A model generated the notes under the pieces. It was not told where the DNA came from and ran no database searches. It saw only the letters and a list, made by a program, of their open reading frames with translations. The position numbers and the translations under genes were made by a program. DNA of 64,000 nt from Planctomyces sp. (GTDB lineage Bacteria > Planctomycetota > Planctomycetia > Planctomycetales > Planctomycetaceae): assembly GCA_019636235.1 (NCBI GenBank), contig JAHBXW010000001.1, forward strand, positions 682,001-746,000, read 5' to 3'. The stretch's first letter is position 1. Each line of letters starts with the position of its first letter. This document shows, one piece after another, positions 18,555 to 27,999 of this stretch.

Positions 18555-20176
18555 CGCCCGACCGCCGACTTCGATTCCAATTCGCCGCTGACCTGCGCGA
18601 CCCATGCAGCATACGCGTTCTCCGGATGCAGCACCGCGGCATATTCACGGCTCATCAGGACCTTGTGCGCCGCAAGCTTCTGCTCCGCAGCATGTCGCTG
18701 CCGCCGACGGTCGATCTTCAAGTCCGCGGCGTCGGCCGCCAGCGATTGTTCCACCGCCGCCAGTCGTCTCGCGACGTCCCGCCGCCGCGCGCGCAACGCG
18801 CCGCGCAGCGTCTGCCCCTGCAGCGGCCGCAATTCGGAAATCAGCCTCAGCTTTTCCACGGCCCGAGGATCGGCCGAGCCGCCGGGCAGATGCCGTTCCG
18901 CGTTGAATTCCAGGCTCCGCAGTTCAACCTGCGACAGATGCCGCTCCGCCCACGCGCCGGGATAGCCCGGACCGATCGGCAGCCGCCGCGTCGCCGTCAG
19001 CGTGGCATAGCTGGGCATCTCCAGGGCGAAGAACTCAGCCGCGATCGCGTCCGTCAGTTCGTCGTACTTCGCGCCGCCGATCCCATGCAGGAACACATCG
19101 GCCAGGAGCAGCCGCGAGAACAGCGTCGTCAGCAGCGCCCGTGGACGCATCCGGATGTTGCGGGACGCAAGCTCCCGCAGCGGCTCAAGCCCTGCTTCGC
19201 CAGGTTGCGCGGAGAACCGCACGAACACGGACTGGCCGTTCGAGAGTTCGATCGTGTCGCCGACGATTCGCGACAGAACCTGCCGCCGATGCGAATCCCC
19301 CCCCTTCCAGGTCCAGGCGGGAATCTCCGTCCATTCCCCCTGCCGCACCAGTTCCGGCACCGGATGCGACCGACTCCGAATCCGGTTCGACCGCCGATAG
19401 GCCGCCAGCCAGCGATTGTGGCATTCGCGGAACGCCTCGGCCCGCCGCGCCAGATGCCGCACCAGATGCAGGAAAGCGTCGGTCTCCGACATCAGCGAGA
19501 TCGGCAGCTCCACATTGCCGATCCCCGCGCGGCGTTCGAGTTCGATGCGCACCGCCGTCAGGGCCGCGACCAGCCCCCCGCCCTGCCGTTGAACATCGAC
19601 GGCGGCGGGCCACAGCGATCCCAGCGCGGGGGCATAGCCCCAGTCGGCCTCGATCCGGGCGCGAACGCGGTCGCCAAACGACTCAAACAACGCTTCATCG
19701 AGAATCCGCGCCTCTTCGCCCGGCAGTTGCCCCCCCGGCGCGTCGAACGTTTCCATCGCCAGCGTCGGCTGGTTCCGGGGACCCCGTGGAATCGCGATCC
19801 CGCGGGTCAGCAGGATGTCGTTGTCGACAATCAGATTGACCCCGACGCCCCCGCAGCGCGCCGCCAGCCGCGACACGGCAATGTTCTTGACCCATACGCC
19901 GGGGTGCGCGAGGAGCGGCTGATGCCCGGTGACGTACCACAGCGCTTCCGCGCAGCCCTCGTGATTCGCACACCCCGTGCGGATCGAAGTCCGGGAGAGC
20001 CGCCGGAGTTCGGAGAGCGGACGCCCGTCGATCAACGATGTCGATTCATCGATCCTCGCGCGGTTTGACGCGGCCAGTTCGCAAAGGTCGCCGAGCGGCG
20101 GGACAGCCAGCAGCTCGCCATCCTGCTGCGGCGCCCGGAACCGGCGACTGACAATGCCCGAGGTCTCGTGGCTCAC
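18551..20176 (-). CDS. BshC-like protein (putative bacillithiol ligase relative)
   Basis: This 541-residue cytoplasmic protein has no close family I can name with certainty. It carries two blocks reminiscent of BshC, the cysteine-adding enzyme of bacillithiol synthesis: YVTGHQPLL (81-89), like the TGQQPGL of BshC, and FLHGIGGAKYDELTD (362-376), like its GIGGA-Y-TD motif. A basic, probably coiled-coil C-terminal stretch (RARRRDVARRLAAVEQSL) also fits. No bshA or bshB is in the window. The start is a GTG at 20176 that overlaps the TGA of the LOG-family gene (GTGA at 20173-20176); the gene also overlaps cobA-hemD by ATGA. Function is inferred only from distant similarity. Confidence 0.62.
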   Translation of the reverse strand: MSHETSGIVSRRFRAPQQDGELLAVPPLGDLCELAASNRARIDESTSLIDGRPLSELRRLSRTSIRTGCANHEGCAEALWYVTGHQPLLAHPGVWVKNIAVSRLAARCGGVGVNLIVDNDILLTRGIAIPRGPRNQPTLAMETFDAPGGQLPGEEARILDEALFESFGDRVRARIEADWGYAPALGSLWPAAVDVQRQGGGLVAALTAVRIELERRAGIGNVELPISLMSETDAFLHLVRHLARRAEAFRECHNRWLAAYRRSNRIRSRSHPVPELVRQGEWTEIPAWTWKGGDSHRRQVLSRIVGDTIELSNGQSVFVRFSAQPGEAGLEPLRELASRNIRMRPRALLTTLFSRLLLADVFLHGIGGAKYDELTDAIAAEFFALEMPSYATLTATRRLPIGPGYPGAWAERHLSQVELRSLEFNAERHLPGGSADPRAVEKLRLISELRPLQGQTLRGALRARRRDVARRLAAVEQSLAADAADLKIDRRRQRHAAEQKLAAHKVLMSREYAAVLHPENAYAAWVAQVSGELESKSAVGR

Positions 20177-20748
20177 GTCCGCTCCACGGGCAGAGGTCGG
20201 TCAACAGTCCGCGCGGCGTACAGGCTGTCCAGCAGCGCCGGCGGCGACGAATCGACCAGCAGGACGTCCCGATGCGCCGGCCGGACGAACTCCTCGACGA
20301 CGGCGCGATCCAGAAACCCCAACAGAGAGTCGAAGAAACCGCCCGTGTTCAGCAGGCCGATCGGCTTGTGATGCAGGTTGAGCTGCCTCCAGGTCCAGAT
20401 TTCGGCGAGTTCCTCAAGCGTCCCCAGTCCACCGGGCAATGCGACGAACGCCGACGACTCCGCGGCCATCAGCGCTTTGCGTTCATGCATCGACCGCACG
20501 ACCTGGAGCGTGGTGACTCCCTGATGTCCCAGCTCCTTCTCCAGGAGATGGTCCGGAATCACGCCCAGGACCTCGCCCCCTTCCGCCAGAGCCGCATCCG
20601 CCAGGACGCCCATCAGGCCGATGTTGCCGCCGCCATACACCAGTCGCCAGTCGCGGCGGGCGATCTCCGCGCCCAGTTCCGCCGCGGCCCGCGCGTAGTT
20701 CTCGCGCAAACCGTGGCGGGAACCGCAGAAGACGCAGACGGAGAACAT
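20173..20748 (-). CDS. LOG family protein (lysine decarboxylase-like fold)
   Basis: This 191-residue protein is a complete LOG/TIGR00730 family member. The signature PGGLGTLEE is at 105-113 and Arg90-Lys91 precede it, matching the active-site arrangement of cytokinin riboside 5'-monophosphate phosphoribohydrolases. The nucleotide-binding YGGGNIGLMG is at 38-47. These enzymes cleave nucleoside 5'-monophosphates into base and ribose 5-phosphate. The physiological substrate in bacteria is often unclear. It is the first gene of the operon leading to the BshC-like and cobA-hemD genes. Confidence 0.9.
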   Translation of the reverse strand: MFSVCVFCGSRHGLRENYARAAAELGAEIARRDWRLVYGGGNIGLMGVLADAALAEGGEVLGVIPDHLLEKELGHQGVTTLQVVRSMHERKALMAAESSAFVALPGGLGTLEELAEIWTWRQLNLHHKPIGLLNTGGFFDSLLGFLDRAVVEEFVRPAHRDVLLVDSSPPALLDSLYAARTVDRPLPVERT

Positions 20749-20829
20749 GACGGTATTGTGCGTCCCCGCGGCGGTCCGTCGAGGGGGCGATGCGGATTTC
20801 CTCACACCGGACCGGCGCGACGCCCGTAA

Positions 20830-21867
20830 TCAGGTCCAGCCGTGCGCCTCGCGAACCTTCAGCATGGCCTTGAGAATCGTGTTCCACGTCGACTGGGTCT
20901 CCAGCATCGCGTTCGGGAACATGCAGCCATCCCAGCAGATGTGTCGAATCCCGCGGTCCGCGGCCCCCTGCAGCCAGTAGCCCGAGCACTTGGTAATGTC
21001 CAGACGCCCCTTGGGATCGTCGGCCGGGCAGTGCCGGCCCGTCTTGTCGTGCGTTCCCGAGCCATGCACCGACCCGTCGTTCTGGGCGACATGGAAATCG
21101 ATCGTCCAGGGACGCAGCGCGTCGGTCATTGTCTTGTAAGCAGCCTCGAACTCCGCCTCGGAATACGTCTCGGACTTCAACAGCGCCGCCTCGGGAGCGT
21201 TCACCCCCAGCAGATACAGATACGTATGCGCCAGGTCCGCCTGGAAACCGACCGTGCCCGGCATGTCGACCTGCTCCAGCAGGTCGACCATGTTCTTCCA
21301 GGAATGCATGCCGGCCCAGCAGACTTCCCCTTCCGCGGCCAGCCGCTCGCCATGCGCGGCCGCGACGATGCCCGCCTCGCGGAACGTCGCCGCGATCTTC
21401 TTCGTATTGCCTTTCGCGTCGCCGGCCCAGTGCGACGGACCATCCGCGGCGTCGATCCGAATCACGCCATATTGACGCACGCCATGCCGGTTCAGCAGCT
21501 CGGCGATCCGGCAGGCCTTTTTGACCGCCAGCACGAACTTCGCCCGCTGTTCGGGACCGCCCATCGCCGAATCGCCGACGGTGCCGGGCCACACGGGGGC
21601 CACCAGCGAGCCGACCGCCAACCCCTGGGACGCGATCTTGTCAGCGATCCGCTTGAGGTCGTCTTCGCTGAGGTCGATCGCGATGTGCGGATCGAACAGA
21701 AACAGGTCCACGCCGTCGAACTTCTGGCCGTCGACGCTGGCGTTGACCGTCAGTTCCAGCATTCGGTCCAGCGACAGAAACGGCTCGGCGCCGGGCGACC
21801 CCTTGCCCACGAGGCCGGGCCACATCGCGTTGTGCAGCTTGGGATAAGACTTGGCGGGAGCGCTCAT
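20830..21867 (-). CDS. Sugar phosphate isomerase/epimerase-like TIM barrel protein
   Basis: This 345-residue protein is a xylose isomerase-like barrel of the planctomycete-expanded family. Visible blocks are [18 protein letters not shown] near the N-terminus, a mid-barrel [14 protein letters not shown], the [13 protein letters not shown] segment and the C-terminal [12 protein letters not shown] and CWDGCMFPN regions, carrying likely Asp/His metal ligands. The substrate is unknown. The N-terminus [21 protein letters not shown] suits a cytosolic protein. It faces a DUF1080 gene across a 271-bp divergent gap. Confidence 0.87.
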   Translation of the reverse strand: MSAPAKSYPKLHNAMWPGLVGKGSPGAEPFLSLDRMLELTVNASVDGQKFDGVDLFLFDPHIAIDLSEDDLKRIADKIASQGLAVGSLVAPVWPGTVGDSAMGGPEQRAKFVLAVKKACRIAELLNRHGVRQYGVIRIDAADGPSHWAGDAKGNTKKIAATFREAGIVAAAHGERLAAEGEVCWAGMHSWKNMVDLLEQVDMPGTVGFQADLAHTYLYLLGVNAPEAALLKSETYSEAEFEAAYKTMTDALRPWTIDFHVAQNDGSVHGSGTHDKTGRHCPADDPKGRLDITKCSGYWLQGAADRGIRHICWDGCMFPNAMLETQSTWNTILKAMLKVREAHGWT

Positions 21868-21971
21868 GGTCGATGATTCACTGGGCGGGTGTCGGCGGAT
21901 TGGCGCGGACGAGGCACGGGCCGCCCTCACGGGGCGAAACGGCACGCACGCGCCTGCGTTCGCGAAACGGC

Positions 21972-22000
21972 ATGACACACGGGAGGCCGGACAGCGTCAA
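21972..22000 (-). promoter_or_regulatory. Weak promoter candidate for the isomerase-like gene
   Basis: Minus strand: -35 TTGACG (21995-22000), 17-bp spacer, -10 TGTCAT (21972-21977). The predicted leader is about 100 nt. Confidence 0.35.
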
Positions 22001-22065
22001 GCCAGCGGCAGGCCGTTCAATCGCCGGCCCCTGAGACGGGCCGCCGCGGCCGCCCCTTGCGGCGT

Positions 22066-22095
22066 TTGAAATCCGCGCCGCAGGCGCGTCACAAT
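22066..22095 (+). promoter_or_regulatory. Promoter candidate for the DUF1080 gene
   Basis: -35 TTGAAA (22066-22071), 18-bp spacer, -10 CACAAT (22090-22095). It overlaps the ATG at 22094, which favours the later ATG at 22139 as the start. Confidence 0.38.
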
Positions 22096-22138
22096 GCGGT
22101 TCGTTTCCCTCCGCCTGCTCCTTCGGGACCCCCGCCTC

Positions 22139-22894
22139 ATGCGACCACTCGCCGCACTGCCGCTGTTCCTCGCGCTCGTTTCCGCCTCGCTCGATGCCCC
22201 GGCCGCGGACTTCACGCGCGAAACGTTCGACGACTCCGGCTTCGAAACGATCTTTGACGGCAAGTCGCTGCGCGGCTGGCACGTCAGCACCCAGACCGGG
22301 CACAGCGGCGCCAGCATGCACACCAGCGGCGGGCGCTGGCGGCTCGAAGACGGCGCGATCGTCGGCAGCCAGGACATCCCCGGCAACGGCGGCATCATTC
22401 TCACCGACCGCCACTTTGGAGATTTCGAAGTCATCGTCGAGATGAACAACGATTACGGCCCGGACAGCGGCCTGTTTCTCCGCAGCAACGAACGCGGTCA
22501 GGCCTACCAGTACCTCGTCGATTACCACAGCGCCGGCAGCATCGCCGGGCTGTACGGCGAAGGCCTGTCCGGCGGCATTCATGTCCGCAACTTCAACCTG
22601 CTCGACGAGCCCTCGAAAATCGAGATCGTCGACGCGCCCTTCAAATGCCCCGTGACGCCCGAGACCTGGCCGGAACTGTGGAAGCACGGGACCTGGAACG
22701 AGCTGCGGGCCCGCATCGAAGGCAACCCGCCGCAGATCACGACCTGGATCAACGGCGTGCGGTTCATGGAATGGAAAGACGTCGAGAAGCGGCACCCGGA
22801 CGAGGGCTCGATCGCCCTGCAGGTGCACGGCGGCGGAGACTACACGCAGCAGTTCGTCCGCTATCGGAATGTCCGCGTGAAAGCCCTGCGATGA
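22139..22894 (+). CDS. Exported DUF1080 protein (3-keto-disaccharide hydrolase family)
   Basis: This 251-residue protein has a signal peptide (MRPLAALPLFLALVSASLDAPAA) and one DUF1080 jelly-roll domain. Its hallmarks are FDGKSLRGWHV (about 44-54), GGRWRLEDGAIVG, FGDFEVIVEMNNDYGPDSGLFLRS and the terminal strand FVRYRNVRVKAL. The fold is concanavalin/LamG-like and binds or hydrolyses sugars; planctomycetes export many copies. The ATG at 22094 would add 15 residues and lies inside a -10-like hexamer, so the 22139 start is preferred, though not certain. It precedes the DUF1549/1553 gene by about 210 bp on the same strand. Confidence 0.88.
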   Translation: MRPLAALPLFLALVSASLDAPAADFTRETFDDSGFETIFDGKSLRGWHVSTQTGHSGASMHTSGGRWRLEDGAIVGSQDIPGNGGIILTDRHFGDFEVIVEMNNDYGPDSGLFLRSNERGQAYQYLVDYHSAGSIAGLYGEGLSGGIHVRNFNLLDEPSKIEIVDAPFKCPVTPETWPELWKHGTWNELRARIEGNPPQITTWINGVRFMEWKDVEKRHPDEGSIALQVHGGGDYTQQFVRYRNVRVKALR

Positions 22895-23107
22895 AGAATT
22901 CGCTTTGAAGAATGTTGCGATCGAGAATTGCGGCGGCCGGCCCCTCGCGGGCCGTACAATGAATCGTCCCTGCCAGAATCCCGCCGACAGGCCCCGTCGA
23001 AACTCCCCGCCCCCGGAGAATCGGCGAACGCCTCGGCCGCCGCCGACCCTCCCCCAAGTCCCGCCTGACAGCCCCCGGCGGCCCTGCCTGCCCATAAAGG
23101 TGACAAC

Positions 23108-26100
23108 ATGACGGTGACCGGCCGCCTCCTGAGAGTGGGACTTGCCTGCGTCGGGCTGTGCTCCGTCGGCTGGCGCGCAACCGAGCTGCGGGGGGACGAG
23201 GTCCGGTTCAATCGTGACATTCGCCCGATCCTGTCGGACAACTGCTTCGCCTGCCACGGGCCGTCGAGCGCGGGGCGGCAGGCGGACCTGCGGCTCGACC
23301 AGCGGGAAGCGGCCGTTGAAGCGGGCGTTCTGGGCCCTGGCGATCCGCAGACCAGCGAACTGCTCCGCCGGGTCCTCAGCGAGGATCCCGCCGAGGTCAT
23401 GCCTCCGCCGGAAGCGAAGAAGACGCTCACCGCCGAACAGAAGGACCTGCTTCAGCGGTGGATCGCCGCTGGGTCCGAATACGAAGCGCACTGGGCGTTT
23501 CTCCCCGTGCCGCGGGCAATTGACGTCCCCGCCCCCGACGATTCCCGCGGCTGGATCCGGAATCCGATCGACGCGTTTGTCCTCGACCGGCTGAGCCGCG
23601 AGGGGCTGCAACCCGCGCCGATGGCCGAGAAGGAACAATGGCTGCGCCGCGTGAGTTTCGACGTCACCGGTCTGCCGCCGACGCTCGCGGAGCTGGACGC
23701 GTTCCTGGCCGATGACGCCGAAGCGGCGTTTGACACAGCCATCTCGCGGCTGCTGGCATCTCCCGCCCACGGCGAGCGGATGGCCCGCGACTGGCTGGAC
23801 GCCGCACGCTATGCCGACACGTTCGGCTACCAGGCGGATCGCGACACGCACACCTGGCCCTGGCGGGACTGGGTCATCCGGGCCTTCAACGAGAACCTGC
23901 CCTACGACGAATTCATTGTCTGGCAGGTCGCGGGCGACATGCTCGAGAACGCCACGCGCGACCAGCAGTTGGCGACCGCCTTCAACCGGCTGCATCGCCA
24001 GACCAATGAAGGCGGCAGCATCGAGGAAGAGTTTCGCGCCGAGTATGTCGCGGACCGCGTGCGAACCATGGGCTCCGCGTTCCTGGGGCTGACGCTCGAA
24101 TGCGCCCGCTGCCATGACCACAAGTACGATCCGATCACTCAGCACGAGTACTACGCGTTGTCGGCGTTCTTCAACAACATCGACGAGCACGGGCTCTATT
24201 CGCACTTCACCGAAACCGCGCCGACGCCGACGCTCCGGCTCTATGAAGGGGACCAGGAGGCGCGGCACCACGAACTGCAGCAACAGGTGCGGGAAAAGAC
24301 TGCCGCCCTTGATGCGGCGCGCGACCGGGTCCGCTCCCGGGACCGCTCGACGGAGCCTTCCATGGATGGCGTTGAACCTCCGGCGGCCGTCGCCGCCTAT
24401 GCGTTCGACGACCTCCAGCCATCCGGGGACTACCGCCCCGTCGAGGGCCGCCGCGGCCAGGGCATTCAGTTTGGCGGGGATGACGCCTACATCTGCGCCG
24501 ACGCTCCGGCGTTCAGCCGCGCCGCGCCGTTCAGCCTGGCGCTGTGGGCAAAACCCGGCCTGCATCAGCCGCGTCAGATTCTGGCCCACCGTTCGCGAGC
24601 CGCCGAAGACTCGGCGTTCCGCGGATTCTCGCTGGTTCTGGATGACGGCATCCCGGTGGTTTCGCTGGTGCACTTCTGGCCGGGGAACGCCATCCGCGTC
24701 CGCGCGGAGTCCGCGGTTCCGATCGGCGAATGGACGCACCTGGCCGTGACGTACGACGGGGGCAGCCGGGCCGCGGGCGTGCGGCTGTACATCAACGGCC
24801 GCGAGACGCCGCTGCACGTCGAGCGGGACGCCCTGACTCGCGACATTCAGCATCGCGCCGAATGGGGCGACTACGATGCCGCGTCGGTGCAGTTGTCCCT
24901 GGGAGCGAGGTTTCGCGACGTCGGCTTCAAGGAAGGCGTTCTGGATGATGTGCAGGTGTTCGACCGCGCGCTGACGCCGCTGGAAGCGGCCGCGATCGCC
25001 TCGGCAAACGTCGAACCGACCGATGCGATGCGCCTCGAGCAGGCATGGCTGGCGGATGCGGACTGCCGCGCCGCGACGGCCGAGCTGCAGGCGGCCCGGG
25101 CCGCGGAAAACGACCTCATCAGCCAGGTCCGTCAGATCATGGTGATGCATGAGCTCGAGGAGCGCAGGCCGACTCACATTCTGGCGCGCGGCGCGTACGA
25201 CGCTCCCGGCGAAATCGTCCAGCCGATCACGCCCCAGGACATCTTCCCGCTGCCGGACGATCTGCCCCGGAACAGGCTCGGATTTGCGAAGTGGCTGGTC
25301 GACGAGCGGAATCCGCTGACGGCCCGCGTCGCCGTGAACCGCCTGTGGACCCAGTTCTTCGGACGGGGACTCGTGGCGACAAGCCAGGATTTCGGCAGCC
25401 AGGGGGAGACGCCTCCTCACCCGGAACTGCTGGACTGGCTGGCGCGGGATTTCATGGACTCCGGCTGGGACGTCCAGCGACTGATTCGCCTCATCGCGCT
25501 GTCTTCAACCTACCGGCAGTCGTCGACGCCGTCCGATCCGTCGCTGTATGCCCGGGACCCGGCCAACCGGTTGTTGGCGCGGGGGCCGCGGCATCGGTTG
25601 TCGGCGGAGGAGCTGCGCGATTCCGCGCTGTCTGTCAGCGGCCTGATGAAGCCGCGGCTGGGAGGCCCCAGCGTGTTCCCGTATCAGCCCGCCGGACTGT
25701 GGGAGGAGTCGGGCACAAATCAGACGTATCGCCAGTCGCAGGGAGACGACCTGTATCGCCGCAGCCTGTACACGTTCTGGCGGAGGACATCCCCCCCGCC
25801 GACGATGATCACGTTCGACGCCCCCTCGCGGGAGTACTGCGTGGTCGAGCGGGAGCGGACCGCGACGCCCCTGCAGGCGCTCACCCTGCTGAACGATCCG
25901 CAGTTTGTGGAAGCCGCCCGCGCGATGGCGGAGAACCTGCTTCAGGCGACCGAGGCCGACGACGGCAAACGCCTGGCGGCCGCGTTCCGAACACTCACGA
26001 GCCGCGCGCCAAGCGACGCCGAACGGCAGGTCCTGAGCGATCTGCTCCGCACACAGCGGAGCTGGTTCGAGGTCCATCCGGAAGCGGCGGCCGATTACGT

Positions 26101-26212
26101 CGCCGTGGGCGAGTCTCCCCGGAGCGGAAACGTCGATGCCCGGGAGCATGCCGCCTGGACGGCCGTACTCCAGGCGCTGATGAACTATGACGAGTGCGTG
26201 ACAAAGCGCTGA
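23108..26212 (+). CDS. Exported cytochrome c / DUF1549 / LamG / DUF1553 protein (PSCyt-PSD family)
   Basis: This 1034-residue protein is the classic planctomycete mosaic. It has a signal peptide (1-29) and a PSCyt1 cytochrome c domain with heme motif CFACH (46-50). DUF1549 (PSCyt2, about 150-355) contains a second heme-like motif CARCH. A LamG/concanavalin insert (about 420-620) includes APFSLALWAKPG and VRLYINGRE. DUF1553 (PSD1) fills about 720-980. Such proteins sit in the periplasm, usually paired with a DUF1501 protein, and are linked to complex polysaccharide breakdown, but no reaction is established. An AGGTG motif precedes the ATG, and the DUF1501 gene follows by 45 bp. A TACAAT -10 (22955-22960) lies upstream with a poorly spaced -35. 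Confidence 0.93.
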   Translation: MTVTGRLLRVGLACVGLCSVGWRATELRGDEVRFNRDIRPILSDNCFACHGPSSAGRQADLRLDQREAAVEAGVLGPGDPQTSELLRRVLSEDPAEVMPPPEAKKTLTAEQKDLLQRWIAAGSEYEAHWAFLPVPRAIDVPAPDDSRGWIRNPIDAFVLDRLSREGLQPAPMAEKEQWLRRVSFDVTGLPPTLAELDAFLADDAEAAFDTAISRLLASPAHGERMARDWLDAARYADTFGYQADRDTHTWPWRDWVIRAFNENLPYDEFIVWQVAGDMLENATRDQQLATAFNRLHRQTNEGGSIEEEFRAEYVADRVRTMGSAFLGLTLECARCHDHKYDPITQHEYYALSAFFNNIDEHGLYSHFTETAPTPTLRLYEGDQEARHHELQQQVREKTAALDAARDRVRSRDRSTEPSMDGVEPPAAVAAYAFDDLQPSGDYRPVEGRRGQGIQFGGDDAYICADAPAFSRAAPFSLALWAKPGLHQPRQILAHRSRAAEDSAFRGFSLVLDDGIPVVSLVHFWPGNAIRVRAESAVPIGEWTHLAVTYDGGSRAAGVRLYINGRETPLHVERDALTRDIQHRAEWGDYDAASVQLSLGARFRDVGFKEGVLDDVQVFDRALTPLEAAAIASANVEPTDAMRLEQAWLADADCRAATAELQAARAAENDLISQVRQIMVMHELEERRPTHILARGAYDAPGEIVQPITPQDIFPLPDDLPRNRLGFAKWLVDERNPLTARVAVNRLWTQFFGRGLVATSQDFGSQGETPPHPELLDWLARDFMDSGWDVQRLIRLIALSSTYRQSSTPSDPSLYARDPANRLLARGPRHRLSAEELRDSALSVSGLMKPRLGGPSVFPYQPAGLWEESGTNQTYRQSQGDDLYRRSLYTFWRRTSPPPTMITFDAPSREYCVVERERTATPLQALTLLNDPQFVEAARAMAENLLQATEADDGKRLAAAFRTLTSRAPSDAERQVLSDLLRTQRSWFEVHPEAAADYVAVGESPRSGNVDAREHAAWTAVLQALMNYDECVTKR

Positions 26213-26257
26213 TTGCCGGCCGGCCCGACCGGCGACCACTGCGAGGACCGATCAACC

Positions 26258-27718
26258 ATGAATTCCAGACTGTGCAACGGCCGCCCGGCGGCGACGGGCT
26301 TGTCGCGACGCGCACTGCTGTCCCGGATGGGCGGCGGATTCGGCGCGGTGGCGCTGGCGGATCTGCTGCTGCAGGACCGGAGCGCGACGGCCGGGCTGGC
26401 GACACCCGGCGCGCTGCCCGCACTGCACCATCCGCCGCGAGCCAAGCGCGTGATCTCGCTGTTCCAGAGCGGCGGGCCGTCGCAGCTTGAAACGTTCGAC
26501 TACAAGCCGCTGTTGAACGAGATGTGGGGCCAGGCCCTGCCCGATTCCGTCCGCCAGGGGCAGCGGTTGACCGGCATGTCGGCCAACCAGGCCGCCCTCC
26601 CGCTGGCCGGTTCGGTCTTCCCCTTCCAACAGCACGGCGAATCCGGCATCTGGATGTCGGATCTGCTGCCGCACACGGCCCAGCAGGCGGATCGGCTGTG
26701 CGTCATCCGGTCGATGCACACCGAGGCCATCAATCACGATCCCGCCATCACGTTCCTGCAGACGGGGCAGCAGATCGCCGGCCGGCCCAGTATGGGCGCC
26801 TGGCTGAGTTACGGGCTGGGCAGCGACAACGCAAATCTTCCTGCGTTCGTCGTGCTCATCACGCGAAACAAGGGGGATCAACCATTGTATTCGCGGCTGT
26901 GGGGCGCCGGCTTTCTCCCGTCCGAATACCAGGGGGTGCAGTTTCGATCGGGCGCGAGTCCGGTGCTGTTTCTGAACAATCCCCCGGGCGTCAGCCGGGA
27001 GTCGCGGCGTGACTTGCTCGACGGCCTCAACGCGCTGCATGGACTCGAAGGCGCCGCGACCGGCGATCCCGAGGTCGAAGCCCGCATTGCGCAGTACGAA
27101 ATGGCATTTCGCATGCAGGCCAGCGTGCCCGAGGCGACCGACGTGACGGGCGAGCCGGAGCACATCCTCGAGCTGTACGGTCCGGACGCGCAGAAAGCCG
27201 GCACATTCGCGGCCAACTGCCTCCTCGCCCGACGGCTCGCCGAGCGCGGCGTCAAGTTCATCCAGTTGTACCACCAGGGCTGGGACCAGCACGGCGGCCT
27301 GCCGGGGGGCATCTCGACGCAATGCCGCGAGACGGATCAGCCGGCGGCCGCGCTCCTGAAGGACCTCGACCAGCGGGGCCTGCTCGACGAAACGCTCGTC
27401 CTGTGGGGAGGCGAGTTCGGACGCACGAACTACAGCCAGGGCAAGCTCGAAAAGAACAACTACGGACGCGACCACCACCCCAGATGCTTCAGCATGTGGC
27501 TGGCCGGCGGAGGCGTGAAGGGGGGCGTCACGCACGGGGAGACCTGCCCGTTCGGCTACAACGTCGTCTCGGACGGCGTCAGCGTGCACGACCTTCACGC
27601 GACCGTGCTGCACCTGCTCGGCATCGACCACGAGCGCCTGACGTTCAAGTTTCAGGGGCTGAACGCGAAACTGACAGGAGTGGAGCCCAGCCGGGTTCTG
27701 CACGAGCTTCTCGCCTGA
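26258..27718 (+). CDS. Tat-exported DUF1501 protein
   Basis: This 486-residue protein of the DUF1501 family (sulfatase/alkaline phosphatase superfamily fold) has a twin-arginine signal (LSRRALLSRMGGGFGAVAL). Family blocks present are FQSGGPSQLETFDYKP, DRLCVIRSMHTEAINHDPA, WDQHGG, LWGGEFGRT, GRDHHPRCFSMWLAGGGVKGG and HDLHATVLHLLGIDHERLT. The role is unknown; these proteins are encoded in pairs with DUF1549/1553 proteins in planctomycetes and are probably their partners. The start ATG at 26258 follows a GAGGA motif. The 45-bp gap to the previous stop fits one operon. Confidence 0.93.
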   Translation: MNSRLCNGRPAATGLSRRALLSRMGGGFGAVALADLLLQDRSATAGLATPGALPALHHPPRAKRVISLFQSGGPSQLETFDYKPLLNEMWGQALPDSVRQGQRLTGMSANQAALPLAGSVFPFQQHGESGIWMSDLLPHTAQQADRLCVIRSMHTEAINHDPAITFLQTGQQIAGRPSMGAWLSYGLGSDNANLPAFVVLITRNKGDQPLYSRLWGAGFLPSEYQGVQFRSGASPVLFLNNPPGVSRESRRDLLDGLNALHGLEGAATGDPEVEARIAQYEMAFRMQASVPEATDVTGEPEHILELYGPDAQKAGTFAANCLLARRLAERGVKFIQLYHQGWDQHGGLPGGISTQCRETDQPAAALLKDLDQRGLLDETLVLWGGEFGRTNYSQGKLEKNNYGRDHHPRCFSMWLAGGGVKGGVTHGETCPFGYNVVSDGVSVHDLHATVLHLLGIDHERLTFKFQGLNAKLTGVEPSRVLHELLA

Positions 27719-27823
27719 AACGCCCCGTGGCGGAGGCTCCACGTCCGTGCCGCGCCCGAGTGGGAATCGAGTTTCCCGCGGGGCGGAACATCGGGCCTCG
27801 ACGCGGGGCGTTAGACTTTGGCC

Positions 27824-27853
27824 TTGCCCCGGTTTTTCGGCCGGATTTAGGAT
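27824..27853 (+). promoter_or_regulatory. Promoter candidate for shc
   Basis: -35 TTGCCC (27824-27829), 18-bp spacer, -10 TAGGAT (27848-27853). The predicted leader is about 140 nt before the ATG at 28000. The match is moderate. Confidence 0.33.
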
Positions 27854-27999
27854 GGATTCGATTCCGTCGACCCGGGGTGGAGCGGGCATGGCCCGGCCGG
27901 ATTCGACCCGCACTGACCCGACAACACGTCCTGGACTGTCGACGTGGACCGCGCGCATGCCGCTCGCGTCCCGTCCGCTCGGGACTCGAAAGCCCTGAA

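Noticed and set aside
21878-25420. A 1180-codon open frame on the minus strand
   Set aside because: It lies opposite the DUF1080 and DUF1549/1553 genes, whose heme and family motifs are unmistakable. The opposite frame is Arg/Ala/Gly-rich with no domain and is a by-product of GC-rich codon use.
27322-27999. N-terminal extension of the squalene-hopene cyclase frame back to 27322
   Set aside because: The extension overlaps the DUF1501 gene out of frame and is Arg-rich; the cyclase proper begins near 28000.
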